Shown here: positions 27,804 to 36,421 of the stretch, piece by piece
Layout of the letters: every line of letters starts with the position of its first letter
Numbering within the stretch: position 1 is the first letter of the stretch
Source of the DNA: Rhodospirillaceae bacterium
GTDB lineage: Bacteria; Pseudomonadota; Alphaproteobacteria; Rhodospirillales; Rhodospirillaceae
Assembly: GCA_029245025.1 (NCBI GenBank)
Contig: JAQWQC010000034.1
Coordinates: 124,001 to 188,000 of the forward strand
Reading direction: 5' to 3'
DNA: 64,000 nt
Program-made: the position numbers and the translations under genes
The notes under the pieces: generated by a model
Seen by the model: only the letters and a program-made list of their open reading frames with translations
What the model was told of the DNA's origin: nothing
Database searches by the model: none

Positions 27804-28538
27804 CTAGTGAAGATGAACAGCGTCGTTGAGATAAATGGTCGAAAGCAGGGCAAACACGTAGGCTTGGATTAGCGCAACCATGATTTCCAACATGGTCACA
27901 GCGCCAACTGCCAAAAACGGAACAACCCCGAAAATTCCGAGTGAGATCACGAAGCCGGCCAATACTTTCAGCAATACGTGGCCCGCCAGCATATTGGCGA
28001 ACAAACGCAGGCTGAGGGATACCGGCCGAATGAAGTAAGACATAATTTCAATGGGCACCAAAACGATGGCCACAGGCAACGGTGTTCCGGCTGGGCAGAA
28101 CAGGCGCAGGTAATGCAAGCCATGGGTCGCGAAGCCAATGATCGTCACGGCGACAAAGATAAATACGGCCAAAGCTGCGTTTACGATGATGTGAGATGTA
28201 AAGGTAAAGCTGTAGGGCAGTAGGCCCAGGACATTGCCGAATAGAATAAAAACGAACAGGGTAAAGATGAACGGGAAGTACCTCATGCCCTCCTTGCCGA
28301 CATTCTCTTTGACCATGCCAGCGACGAATTCGAACATTAGTTCGCCGATGGATTGAATGCGGCTGGGCACCATAGTCCTCTTATGGGTTGCTGCCCAAAA
28401 CAGGCTAAACGTGCAGATGACGGCAAGCGTCATAAACAAAGCGGAGTTGGTGTATGAGATGTCGTAGCCGCCAACGTTGAGATCAATCAATGATTTAATC
28501 TCGAACTGTGCCATTGGGCCGTGGTCTTCGGTCGCCAT
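27804..28538 (-). CDS. atpB: ATP synthase F0 subunit a
   Basis: Proton-channel subunit of 244 aa with five to six membrane helices. The essential arginine region is visible as VSLSLRLFANMLAGH, and the final helix has ALIQAYVFALLSTIYL. The N-terminus MATEDHGPMAQFEIKSLIDL is typical of alphaproteobacteria. It starts 2 nt after the atpI stop. Confidence 0.97.
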   Translation of the reverse strand: MATEDHGPMAQFEIKSLIDLNVGGYDISYTNSALFMTLAVICTFSLFWAATHKRTMVPSRIQSIGELMFEFVAGMVKENVGKEGMRYFPFIFTLFVFILFGNVLGLLPYSFTFTSHIIVNAALAVFIFVAVTIIGFATHGLHYLRLFCPAGTPLPVAIVLVPIEIMSYFIRPVSLSLRLFANMLAGHVLLKVLAGFVISLGIFGVVPFLAVGAVTMLEIMVALIQAYVFALLSTIYLNDAVHLH

Positions 28539-28540
28539 GT

Positions 28541-28945
28541 TTAGTTGTTCGCTCCGCTCTCATCTGTCCGCGCCGGGTTGGCGCCCACTGCTTCGTCTCG
28601 CGCCAGTTTATCTCTGGCTTCTTTTTCTCTCATCGCCCGACCAAAGCCGACCGCTTCATCTAAGCCCCGGGCGATGCGAAGCACATTCATAATGCCTGCG
28701 GCAAAACCCAGAAACAAAAACACAATCATAAAAAGCGGCGTGGTTTCGGCCCAGTTATCGATGAAGTAGCCTAATCCTGCGCCGACAGCGACGGAAACGA
28801 CCATTTCAACACCGATGCGGAGACCTTGGCCCAGCCCGCTTTGTGTTCCGCGCCCACGCGGGGATGATTCCGTATCCAATTGACCGCGAGCGGCTTTGAG
28901 GCGGGCATCCAAGTTATTCAGCGGTTCATCTGGTTCGGTGGCCAT
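28541..28945 (-). CDS. atpI: ATP synthase protein I (AtpI)
   Basis: Assembly factor for the c-ring, 134 aa from ATG 28945, which has AGGAC ahead; the longer track start is outside the family. It has two membrane helices (VEMVVSVAVGAGLGYFID and MIVFLFLGFAAGIMNVLR) between charged tails. It is the first gene of the F0 operon, and the promoter should lie in 28946-29110. The F1 genes are not in the window, as is usual for alphaproteobacteria with split F0 and F1 operons. Confidence 0.92.
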   Translation of the reverse strand: MATEPDEPLNNLDARLKAARGQLDTESSPRGRGTQSGLGQGLRIGVEMVVSVAVGAGLGYFIDNWAETTPLFMIVFLFLGFAAGIMNVLRIARGLDEAVGFGRAMREKEARDKLARDEAVGANPARTDESGANN

Positions 28946-29110
28946 ACGGTCCTCAAAGACCAATCGGCGTGTTCCGGAGTCACCGTTTGACTGAACAATT
29001 AGGGTAAAAATTCCCACCCCTTGAGACGATCGAAGCTTGGGCCGGAACCGGCCTGTTGCAGCGCGAAATCGGGCGCACAATAGGAACCGTCTGTACCTCT
29101 GTCAAGGACG

Positions 29111-29137
29111 AAAGCCCGCTGAATTCCGGGCTTTTTT
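29111..29137. terminator. Terminator hairpin between smc and atpI
   Basis: AAAGCCCG pairs with CGGGCTTT around an 8-nt loop, with six T on the plus side and a shorter U tract on the minus side. By position it ends the smc transcript (minus) ahead of the atpI promoter. The stronger T run faces the plus strand, where no gene is present. Confidence 0.7.
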
Positions 29138-29195
29138 GGTAGTTATGAGCGCTGCTGGCTTTAGTCTGGGGGCGATCCCCAAAGCGTGTGTAGAA

Positions 29196-32100
29196 TCAGG
29201 CCGTTTCGCGGAACGCTTCAGCTTCATTCAGATTGACCGAGACCAGCTTGGAGACTCCGCGTTCGGCCATTGTCACGCCGAACAAGCGGTCGACGCGGGC
29301 CATGCTCATCCGATGGTGGGTCACGACGATGACCCGGGTGCCTGTAGCTTTGGTGATCTCAGTAATCAGATTGCAGAATCGGTCGACGTTGGCGTCATCC
29401 AAAGGGGCGTCCACCTCGTCGAGGACGCAGATTGGGGCTGGATTGACCATAAATACTGCAAATAGAAGAGCTATGGCGGTTAGGGCTTGTTCTCCGCCGG
29501 ACAGCAACCCGAGATTCTGCAACCGTTTGCCGGGTGGGCTGGCCATAATTTCTAGACCCGCTTCCAGAGGGTCGTCGGCGTCGGTCAAAGACAAATGGGC
29601 TCTACCGCCACCAAAGAGGCTGGTGAATAAATTGCGGAAATGCCCATCAACTTCCTTGAAGGATTGCAGCAGGCGCTGGCGTCCTTCGCGATTGAGGCTG
29701 GAGATGCCGTCACGCAGGCGGGCAATTGCATTAATCAGGTCTTCCCGCTCGGTATTAAGGGTGTCGATCTGCTCGTTGAGTTCGGCGCTTTCCTGCTCGG
29801 CGCGGAGATTGATGGCCCCCATATTGTCGCGCTCACTGATAAGGCGCTGCAGGCTCTTCTCTGCTTTCTCGATCGATGGCGGCTCTTCACCGTCTTTGAG
29901 GCGGGTCTGGGCCCGCACGTCCGCGGGTGCACAACCAACTTTTTCTTCGATAGCTGCCGCAAGTGTTTCAATCGCTTGCTTTGCTTGGCTCACCGATGCC
30001 TCACGACGAACACGTTCTTCACGAGCGGTTGACGCACTTTGTTCTGCGTCTCTTAGGGCTTTGCTTGTTTCATGGAGCACTGCTTCGGCTCGGGTCAGCG
30101 CATCAGCGGCCGTGCGGCGGCCACCTTCCGCGTCCTCCAGTTGAAACATTAAAGCTTGGCGCTGTTCGGCGAGCGCTTCGGGTTTGCCCGCCAGTTCTTC
30201 GACCTCTCCAACCGAAGCGCCTTCCCGTTCTATCAAGGCCCCGAGTTGCTGCTCAGCTTCACTGCGACGGTTTGACCAGGATTGCGTGTCTTCCGCCAAA
30301 GCCGCTAGACGGCGCTGGCGTTCTTCAGAGGCACGGGTGAGAGCGTCATACGCTGCGCGTGCTTCCATGAGGTCATTGCGGCGGCCACCGAGTTGCCGTT
30401 GCAATTCAGACTGGCGATTCCGTTCAGTTGTTCCGTCACCCAGTTCGGCCAGCGTGTTATCTGCTTCACGTTCTTGTTGCCCTGCTTCGTCGCGCTCTCT
30501 GACCAGCGTTTTGTGGGTTTCTTCCAGGCTAGCAATCCGGCTTTCCAGGGCTGCGACCGTACGTTGCCGTTCAGCGAGAGCAGCGCGGGTTTTTTCCAGA
30601 GCTTGTTCTGCATCGCGGACTGTCGCGCGGCGTTCTTTCTCAGTTTCAGCTGCGGACGTGACACGATTGCGAGCAGCGACAGCTTTCTCTTCTGCAGTCT
30701 GGGAAGCGGCGCGACGAGTCCCGATTTCGTTGCGAAGCTCTTTGAGCCGGTTCTTGTGCTTCAGTCGCTGTGCGGCAGAGCTTGGCGCGCTTGACGCGCT
30801 CACAAAGCCATCCCAGCGCCACAAATCACCATCTTTAGTCACCAGTCTCTGGCCTGGCTTCAAAGAACTCAGAAGCGCTGCGCCCGCCTCTCGGTTCTCG
30901 ACAATGCCAACTTGTGACAAGCGGCGACTGAGTTTTTCAGGCGCTTGGACAACGGAGCCGAGCGGGCGTACCCCGCCGGGCAGCATAGGGGGTGGCGCAA
31001 ATGGCGGTAGGCTCGACCAATGTACCGGGGCGGTATCGTCGGCAGCTCCGCTGAGGTCATCACCTACTGCGGCGCCTAATGCTGGCTCGAAGCCTGGCTC
31101 CACGGTGACTGATTCGAGAATAGGACTCCAGGTTGCATCTGTTTCACGCTCTGCGAGCAGGCCTTCTAGTGCGACGATCTCAGCCTGCACTTTGGCTTCT
31201 TCGCCGCGGATTTCCTGTAGTTGATCGCGGGAGGTTTGATCTTCCTCCTGAGCAGATGCCCGGTTTGTTTCCGCATCTTCCCATTGGCTGCGCGCCAAGG
31301 CTAAGGCGTCTTCACATTGTTTCGCAGTTGTTTCTTCTGCTTGGAGGTCGAGTGCCGGTTGCGCCTGAATGCGGGTTTGATCTAATTGCTCTTCAACCTC
31401 TTCCAAGCGGCGCAAGGCGCGTCCACCGCGCAGCTTCGCTTCTGATTCTTTTTGGCGAGCGGTCGCGCGTGAGGATTCCGACTCTGCCAATGTTGCAGCT
31501 AGGCGCGAAATTTCTCCTTCGAGCCCTTCGACAGATTGTGCTGCGGCCTTGAGATTCGCTCGCGCTTGCTCAAGCGAATCTGCTTGGCTGGCCTGGGCTT
31601 CTTCAAGATTAGATCTCTCACCGTCGAGGCGATCGAGCGCCCCTTTGGCATCTGAGATGCGCTCCTTCTCGCGGAACATGTCATCCCGAAGTTGGGCAAG
31701 CCGTGTTTCCGCAGCTTCTTGCGCCGCTGCAAGGCGTTTCTCTTCTTCGTCTAGCTGTTCGCGGGCGAGGCTCAGGCGTTGGACTTTGGCTGCTTCTGCA
31801 GCTTCTGCCTGCCGGAGCGGCGGAACAGCTTCGGCTGCTGCTGTCTGGGCTATTGTCGCCTCAGCGACGATACCTGCTTTAGTCGCGACCTCTTGTTCCG
31901 CCAAAGTAAGTATTCCAACCGCACGACTGAGTTCGGCTTCTGCTGCTGTTTGGCGAATGGATAATACCAGGGCATCAGCGGCGCGAATAGAGTCGGAAAT
32001 GGTGCGGTATCGTGCAGCCTGCCGGGCCTGCTTTTTTAAATTTTGCAACTGAACGTCAAGCGCTTGGATGACGTCATCAAGCCGTTCGAGATTGGTCTCA

Positions 32101-32663
32101 GCCGCTTTGAGTCTTAGCTCTGCTTCGTGTCGCCGACTGTGGAGCCCCGTAATATTCGCGGCCTCTTCCAACAGGTGGCGGCGTTGGCCTGGCTTGGCGT
32201 TGATGATTGCACCGATGCGACCTTGGCTGACTAGCGCGGTCGATCGTGCGCCCGAAGCAAGATCTGCGAACAGCAACTGAACATCTTTAGCTCGGACATC
32301 ACGACCATTGACCCGGTACACCGATCCTTTGCCGCGTTCAATGCGTCGCGAAACTTCGAGTTCGTCTGTGTCGTTGAATTGTGACGTCGCGTCACGAGCC
32401 CGATTATCCATAATCAAGCTGACTTCGGCGATGTTCCGAGCTGGACGGTCTCGTGTCCCCCCAAAAATGATCTGGTCCATCTCTCCGCCGCGCATTTGCT
32501 TAGCAGAGGTTTCGCCCATCACCCAGCGCAGGGCTTCAACGAGGTTCGACTTACCGCAGCCGTTCGGGCCCACAACGCCTGTCATTCCCTTTTCGATAAC
32601 GAGGTCCGTGGGGTCGACAAAAGATTTAAAGCCGGTCAGGCGTAGCCGGGTAAATTCAACCAA
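29196..32663 (-). CDS. smc: Chromosome segregation protein SMC
   Basis: Structural maintenance of chromosomes ATPase, 1155 aa. The Walker A motif is GPNGCGKSN near the N-terminus. Long coiled-coil arms surround a hinge region near the middle. The C-terminal head carries the ABC signature LLSGGEQALTAIAL and Walker B CVLDEVDAPLDDAN. The start is TTG 32663 with GGAGAA upstream. Several long plus-strand ORFs inside this gene are shadows of its coiled-coil codons. It follows the dsbA-like gene by about 60 nt, as in many alphaproteobacteria. ScpA and ScpB partners are not in the window. Confidence 0.97.
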   Translation of the reverse strand: MVEFTRLRLTGFKSFVDPTDLVIEKGMTGVVGPNGCGKSNLVEALRWVMGETSAKQMRGGEMDQIIFGGTRDRPARNIAEVSLIMDNRARDATSQFNDTDELEVSRRIERGKGSVYRVNGRDVRAKDVQLLFADLASGARSTALVSQGRIGAIINAKPGQRRHLLEEAANITGLHSRRHEAELRLKAAETNLERLDDVIQALDVQLQNLKKQARQAARYRTISDSIRAADALVLSIRQTAAEAELSRAVGILTLAEQEVATKAGIVAEATIAQTAAAEAVPPLRQAEAAEAAKVQRLSLAREQLDEEEKRLAAAQEAAETRLAQLRDDMFREKERISDAKGALDRLDGERSNLEEAQASQADSLEQARANLKAAAQSVEGLEGEISRLAATLAESESSRATARQKESEAKLRGGRALRRLEEVEEQLDQTRIQAQPALDLQAEETTAKQCEDALALARSQWEDAETNRASAQEEDQTSRDQLQEIRGEEAKVQAEIVALEGLLAERETDATWSPILESVTVEPGFEPALGAAVGDDLSGAADDTAPVHWSSLPPFAPPPMLPGGVRPLGSVVQAPEKLSRRLSQVGIVENREAGAALLSSLKPGQRLVTKDGDLWRWDGFVSASSAPSSAAQRLKHKNRLKELRNEIGTRRAASQTAEEKAVAARNRVTSAAETEKERRATVRDAEQALEKTRAALAERQRTVAALESRIASLEETHKTLVRERDEAGQQEREADNTLAELGDGTTERNRQSELQRQLGGRRNDLMEARAAYDALTRASEERQRRLAALAEDTQSWSNRRSEAEQQLGALIEREGASVGEVEELAGKPEALAEQRQALMFQLEDAEGGRRTAADALTRAEAVLHETSKALRDAEQSASTAREERVRREASVSQAKQAIETLAAAIEEKVGCAPADVRAQTRLKDGEEPPSIEKAEKSLQRLISERDNMGAINLRAEQESAELNEQIDTLNTEREDLINAIARLRDGISSLNREGRQRLLQSFKEVDGHFRNLFTSLFGGGRAHLSLTDADDPLEAGLEIMASPPGKRLQNLGLLSGGEQALTAIALLFAVFMVNPAPICVLDEVDAPLDDANVDRFCNLITEITKATGTRVIVVTHHRMSMARVDRLFGVTMAERGVSKLVSVNLNEAEAFRETA

Positions 32664-32723
32664 GGATCGGTTCTCCGCAGAAACGTGGTGTTACGGGTGG
32701 GTGATACAAGAAGGAAGGTGCGC

Positions 32724-33473
32724 TTATGAGTCTTTTTCCGCGAGTTTTTCATCTATGATTTTAGCCATGTAATCGTAGCCGCGATTGCCTTCGACTTTTA
32801 CGTCCTCGATAAAGAACGTTGGCGTTGACGCAATTTTATACCGATTGGTGCCAGTTTCTTGGCCCTCACGAATTGCGACCATGATGTTTTCATTCTCAAG
32901 GCAGGCGTTAACACCGTCTTCGTCGAGTCCTGCCAGTTTTGCATACGATGTAAGCGGTTCAATAGGGCGTTCCGACATGACCCAGGTGCCTTGTTGGCGG
33001 AACATTACGCTGATGAGTGCCTTACCGCGGTCACCATCAGCACAGCGCGCAAGCATGGCGCCAGCCATGGCCAAACCATCTAAGGGGAAGTCGCGAAAGA
33101 CCAATCGCACTTTGCCAGTGTCGATATAATTCTTCTTAATTTCTGGCAGCACGGCGTTGTGAAAGGACGCGCAGTGGCTACAGGTCAATGACGCGTATTC
33201 AACTATTGTTACAGGCGCCGCAGGGTCGCCATAAATCATTTCGCGATAAACCGGACCAGAAGTCTCAGTCGCTGCACCGTCGGCAGCTTGAGAGACCTGC
33301 TGGGTATTCGTCGACTTAATAGAGTCGGCAGTAGTGTTTTCGCTGGTTCCCATCTCGCTTTGGGCGGACGGGATATTTGGGTCTTGCGAATCTTCTTCTG
33401 AACAAGATGCGGTGCCGACCAGCGCAAGCATTACAGCGGCGCAGCCAAAAGCGGCGGAAGCAAACGGTTTCAC
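32724..33473 (-). CDS. DsbA-family thiol:disulfide oxidoreductase, exported
   Basis: A 249-aa thioredoxin-fold protein with an N-terminal export signal and a cysteine at position 24 that may serve as a lipobox (TASC), so it could be lipid-anchored. A low-complexity Ser/Thr linker follows. The redox motif is CSHC (C98, C101) in ASLTCSHCASFH. The DsbA-like insertion and the cis-proline segment STPTFFIEDVKVEG are visible. This corresponds to the DSBA thioredoxin located between dciA and smc in alphaproteobacteria. Here the dciA neighbour is displaced by about 2.3 kb of accessory DNA. Confidence 0.92.
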   Translation of the reverse strand: MKPFASAAFGCAAVMLALVGTASCSEEDSQDPNIPSAQSEMGTSENTTADSIKSTNTQQVSQAADGAATETSGPVYREMIYGDPAAPVTIVEYASLTCSHCASFHNAVLPEIKKNYIDTGKVRLVFRDFPLDGLAMAGAMLARCADGDRGKALISVMFRQQGTWVMSERPIEPLTSYAKLAGLDEDGVNACLENENIMVAIREGQETGTNRYKIASTPTFFIEDVKVEGNRGYDYMAKIIDEKLAEKDS

Positions 33474-33649
33474 GGGTAATTCCTCACAATATGCAGTGGG
33501 TATAAAGCATCTTACGCACTAGGTGTTGAGTATTTTAGGCGGGCACTCCACTGGCGTGCAAGACCGCGACTGGTCAGGAGTACAGCGGAAACATTGTCAA
33601 ATGGAGGTCTTATCAGTCCCTAAAGAGTGCCGTTCATGCAAGGGAAATT

Positions 33650-33770
33650 CGCATAACAGATCAAATATTTGTAAAATAGATAATTAGTAGGAATAGAAGT
33701 ATAATATAAATATATATTAAGAATAAAATCCTCAATATATATTTATAAATAGAAAAAATACCCTATTCGA
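33650..33770. repeat. AT-rich tract with a 13-bp inverted repeat
   Basis: About 120 nt of almost pure A+T, far from the base composition of the surrounding genes. It contains a perfect 13-bp inverted repeat, ATAAATATATATT at 33706-33718 and AATATATATTTAT at 33734-33746, separated by 15 nt. At its right edge there is a short direct repeat CTATTCGA (two copies, 2 nt apart). I see no coding frame between 33474 and 33877. It could be a junction of inserted DNA, a promoter-rich silencer target or a site of local DNA opening. Confidence 0.75.
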
Positions 33771-33882
33771 TTCTATTCGAGATTCTGTGACCGTGATCGC
33801 GGACAATATCTGAAGAGATCGTTTAGAGTTGGCTCTTAGGCGAATCCAATCATAAGAAACCAAGAAAGGGAGAACCTATGAG

Positions 33883-34559
33883 ATGTTCAACCTTACCTCG
33901 GGCGTGGCGCTGGTCACGGCGGCTGTTACAGCTGCAGGCCTGACGATGGTAGCCACTGACACCAAGGCTCGTGCTTTGGATTTATCGAATCCGAACGACG
34001 TTTTTTTGTTGAGCAGAAACTCAATTGCTCGCTGACTGGGGGCGAAACGATCGTCTACTGGTGGCAAGGTTCGGAGTATAGTCGCGTTCCATGATAAAGA
34101 GACCACCATCTCTTCAATGTCGCAGCCACGAACATGCGTGCTTGCAAAAACTTTGAAGATGAAAAGCGGGATCGTGGGTACCGTTCAGTTTCACGAGAAG
34201 TACTTTTTTATAAGGATCCAGGAACCAATAAGATTCTATGCATGTGGGTGAATCCCTGGACTGGCGAAGAACTCGAAGTGATGCAAGTGGCTAACGATCC
34301 TGTATACATGCGCTGGCCTTCGTACGCCTACTCTAAAGATGGTGAGGGCGGCACCTTCAATGCCACCATTGTTGGCAACCGTGGTTTCACAACCGGTGAG
34401 GCGCCGCTAGGCAACCATGAATGCTTTATTTCTTCACATACCCAGGGTTTAACAAAAAACGGCCCGCTGCGGGGGGGAAGCGGCAGGCCGTTCCACTTGG
34501 ATGCCCAACCATCCCGCCGCCTAAACGGGGAGGAGATCACGCCAGAATCATTAGATTAA
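33883..34559 (+). pseudogene. DUF1838 family protein, disrupted
   Basis: The frame opens with a signal-like MFNLTSGVALVTAAVTAAG and reaches LDLSNPNDV. It loses frame at a run of seven T (34001-34007); restoring one T recovers FFVEQKLNCSL and VYWWQGSEYSRVP. The same restored frame then meets TGA and TAA side by side at 34092-34097, and continues RDHHLFNVAATNMRACKNF, YRSVSREVLFY, VNPWTGEELEV and ANDPVYMRWP, which are recognisable DUF1838 segments. The conserved C-terminal part is missing; after GEAPL the frame runs into a terminator sequence. The track shows only the part from 34134. GGGAG lies upstream of the start. DUF1838 proteins are exported proteins of unknown function. The assignment rests on remembered family segments. 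Confidence 0.75.
34453..34492 (-). terminator. Rho-independent terminator for the DUF6491-like gene
   Basis: Read on the minus strand, AACGGCC-TGCCGC pairs with GCAGCGG-GCCGTT around a C-rich loop and is followed by a T run. It lies about 105 nt after the stop of the gene at 34597-35127 and overlaps the tail of the DUF1838 remnant. Confidence 0.75.
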
Positions 34560-34596
34560 TATTTGGTCTTTTTGCCGATTATCCAGGGGGGCTGAA

Positions 34597-35127
34597 CTAG
34601 GGATTTTCTTTGGCCGCTGCAGCAGCTTCGGATTCACGCTTTTCCCTTAGGGTTCTGCCCTGTCCCTGGGCGAGGAGCCGCTCCAGGCCGTCTTCGTCTA
34701 ATTTCGTGATTGAGCCGATTGGGCAGCGATCAGGCAGTCCGCCACCATGACCGATCAAGATGGAATCGCCACCAAACCCGCACAAGCGTCCATTGTTTGA
34801 CGAAAAGCCAATGGTGTGTGCAAATCTTAAATTTTGGCACGGGCGGTCAAGTTGCAAATGATAGGGATGTTTGCGGCTCGGCGCCCAAACGATCAGATTG
34901 TGACGGTTCAAAGGTTTCCAATCGTACAGAGTGCGAAAGAAGATGCACTGGTTGGTTGTTTGCGGCAGGCTATCTGGGAACCGCTCCAGTATGTAACCTT
35001 CATCGTTCGCTGTTTTTGGCACACCCTCAGTCGCCGAGGTCTGGGCCAAAGTCGGAGCTGTTAGCCCAAACATAATCAAGGCCATGCAAGCGGCGATAAA
35101 TTGAGATCGGATTAGTGCGTCAATCAT
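34597..35127 (-). CDS. Exported small protein, DUF6491-like
   Basis: A 176-aa protein with a clear signal peptide (MIDALIRSQF, a hydrophobic core, cleavage after TLAQ). The mature part has the pattern of the DUF6491 family: a cysteine in QTTNQCIFFRTLYDW, the LIVWAPSRKHPYHLQL strand, a cysteine in RPCQNLRF, then RLCGFGGDSILI and RCPIGSITKLDEDGL. A strong AGGAGG lies 7 nt before the ATG, and a terminator follows, so it looks intact and expressed. It is the only intact gene in the 2.3-kb segment between dsbA and dciA. Function unknown. Confidence 0.78.
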   Translation of the reverse strand: MIDALIRSQFIAACMALIMFGLTAPTLAQTSATEGVPKTANDEGYILERFPDSLPQTTNQCIFFRTLYDWKPLNRHNLIVWAPSRKHPYHLQLDRPCQNLRFAHTIGFSSNNGRLCGFGGDSILIGHGGGLPDRCPIGSITKLDEDGLERLLAQGQGRTLREKRESEAAAAAKENP

Positions 35128-35378
35128 ATCCTAAACCTCCTGCAAAGCTCGCTAACGACGTTATTTAGTTCTCGAGCGTGGCATTCGCTACGGTTTGAAC
35201 TCTTATCTTCTCTTGTACCAACATTATTGTAATTAAGAATATGGAAATTATAGGGCAGCCTTGGGCGCCATCTGTTCGGCGTTAGCGTGGCCTATAGGGG
35301 GTAATCGGGAGGTAATATTCACCAGGCCTGCGACTAGAGGCTGCAAACCGCAACAAGGACGCCAACGAAATCACTGTA

Positions 35379-35786
35379 TTATCCCTGAACAGATAAGATG
35401 GGACTATCCTTTGCATCACTGAGCAGTTTTGAATACCCCGCGTTCGCTGCCAGCGCCCATTCGTCCGTTACCTGATAGTTGGTTCCGAAAGCCAAGCTGA
35501 TGTTTTTTTAACCTGAAGTTGCGGTGAACGCGGTCAGTCCTCAGGCCAAAGTCTGAGCGGCTGTGACCCCAAAGAAGGCACTCATGTAACTGATATCCGT
35601 CCAAGTGGTGCTCAGGTTGCCGGTGGCGGATATTTTTGCTGGCCGATAAATAACGAAACCTAAGTCACCCCCAACGTGCATACCCGAGTGGTCGCTGATC
35701 ACGTCGCTAATTGTCTCTATGATGTTACTCAATAGTCCGTCGATGGTCTGGGCGTGGGCTTGAGGCAGAGCCAGGCACAATAGCAC
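35379..35786 (-). pseudogene. MipA/OmpV family outer-membrane protein, disrupted
   Basis: One frame of 136 codons starts with a signal-like LLCLALPQAHAQ, passes SDVISDHSGMHVGG and TWTDISYMSAFFGVTAAQ, then reads TLA-TGA-GLTAFTATSG-TAA-KNISLAFGTNYQ, and ends WALAANAGYSKLLSDAKDSPI. The last segments are the characteristic C-terminal half of MipA/OmpV barrels. Two in-frame stops interrupt it, and about 100 residues expected between the signal and SDVISDHSG are missing. The track shows only the first 81 residues. The 250 nt between it and the DUF6491-like gene hold only that gene's leader; I see nothing else. Confidence 0.8.
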
Positions 35787-35830
35787 GCCTAAAGAACCAA
35801 ATTTGTTCAGTTCTCGACCTGGGGTGTATC

Positions 35831-36352
35831 TTATCCGCGTTCCCTCAGTCGAGCGCCGAGGCGAGCCAAGGAGTTGCGTAATGCATCAGAGCCCAGGGCG
35901 CCGACCTCGGTCTCCGCATCGGCCAGGGCTTCGGACGAAATTGCCCGCGTTCGAGGGACAGGTGTCTTAGTATAGCGATGGGGTAGAGGGCCTTGGGTCA
36001 CTTTTATATCGCTTATTGCATTAGGGCCTAGGAAACCATTGAGCCGCTCTATAATTAATGGGACCTGAGGCTGGACCAGCGCAGCGGCAGCGCCACTGGC
36101 CACCCTAAGATATAATGTTCCATTGACGCGAGCGCCGCGATGAAACTGAACGCGCTCCGGTGACGTCGACGCCGCAAGTTCTGCGCCAACAAGTTCCGTC
36201 CAGCGTCCGATGACCTGTCCCGCGGAAAATCCTCGTTTCCCAAGCACAGGTCGAGCAACCCGTTCGGTCAGTGCTGCGATGCCAAGCAGGCCACGCGAGG
36301 TTCGGTCCGGGGTGCCGTTTTCATATGCTTTTCTTTTGGTTCTGGGGCTCAT
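35831..36352 (-). CDS. dciA: DciA-like DUF721 protein
   Basis: A 173-aa protein of the DUF721/DciA family, linked to replicative helicase (DnaB) loading in bacteria lacking DnaC. ATG 36352 is chosen over 36400 because it removes an unrelated extension and leaves room for the divergent mutY promoter. The family core is ARPVLGKRGFSAGQVIGRWTELVGAELA, the TLYLRVASGAAAALVQ strand pair and IERLNGFLG. Divergent arrangement with mutY is typical of alphaproteobacteria. Confidence 0.9.
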   Translation of the reverse strand: MSPRTKRKAYENGTPDRTSRGLLGIAALTERVARPVLGKRGFSAGQVIGRWTELVGAELAASTSPERVQFHRGARVNGTLYLRVASGAAAALVQPQVPLIIERLNGFLGPNAISDIKVTQGPLPHRYTKTPVPRTRAISSEALADAETEVGALGSDALRNSLARLGARLRERG

Positions 36353-36421
36353 AGGCTCCAGTGTACCGCAGGACGACAGCTTTGCACGCGTCTCTATCAA
36401 GAAAATGGATGTTCACCAGGC

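Noticed and set aside
30184-31224. 346-aa plus-strand ORF, together with 29233-30144 and others within smc
   Set aside because: They lie wholly antisense to smc, are rich in Ser/Arg/Ala from reversed coiled-coil codons, and have no motif or ribosome binding site.
34001-34097. Programmed frameshift or stop-codon recoding in the DUF1838 frame
   Set aside because: A slippery run alone would fit, but two stop codons in a row and the lost C-terminus make simple decay far more likely.
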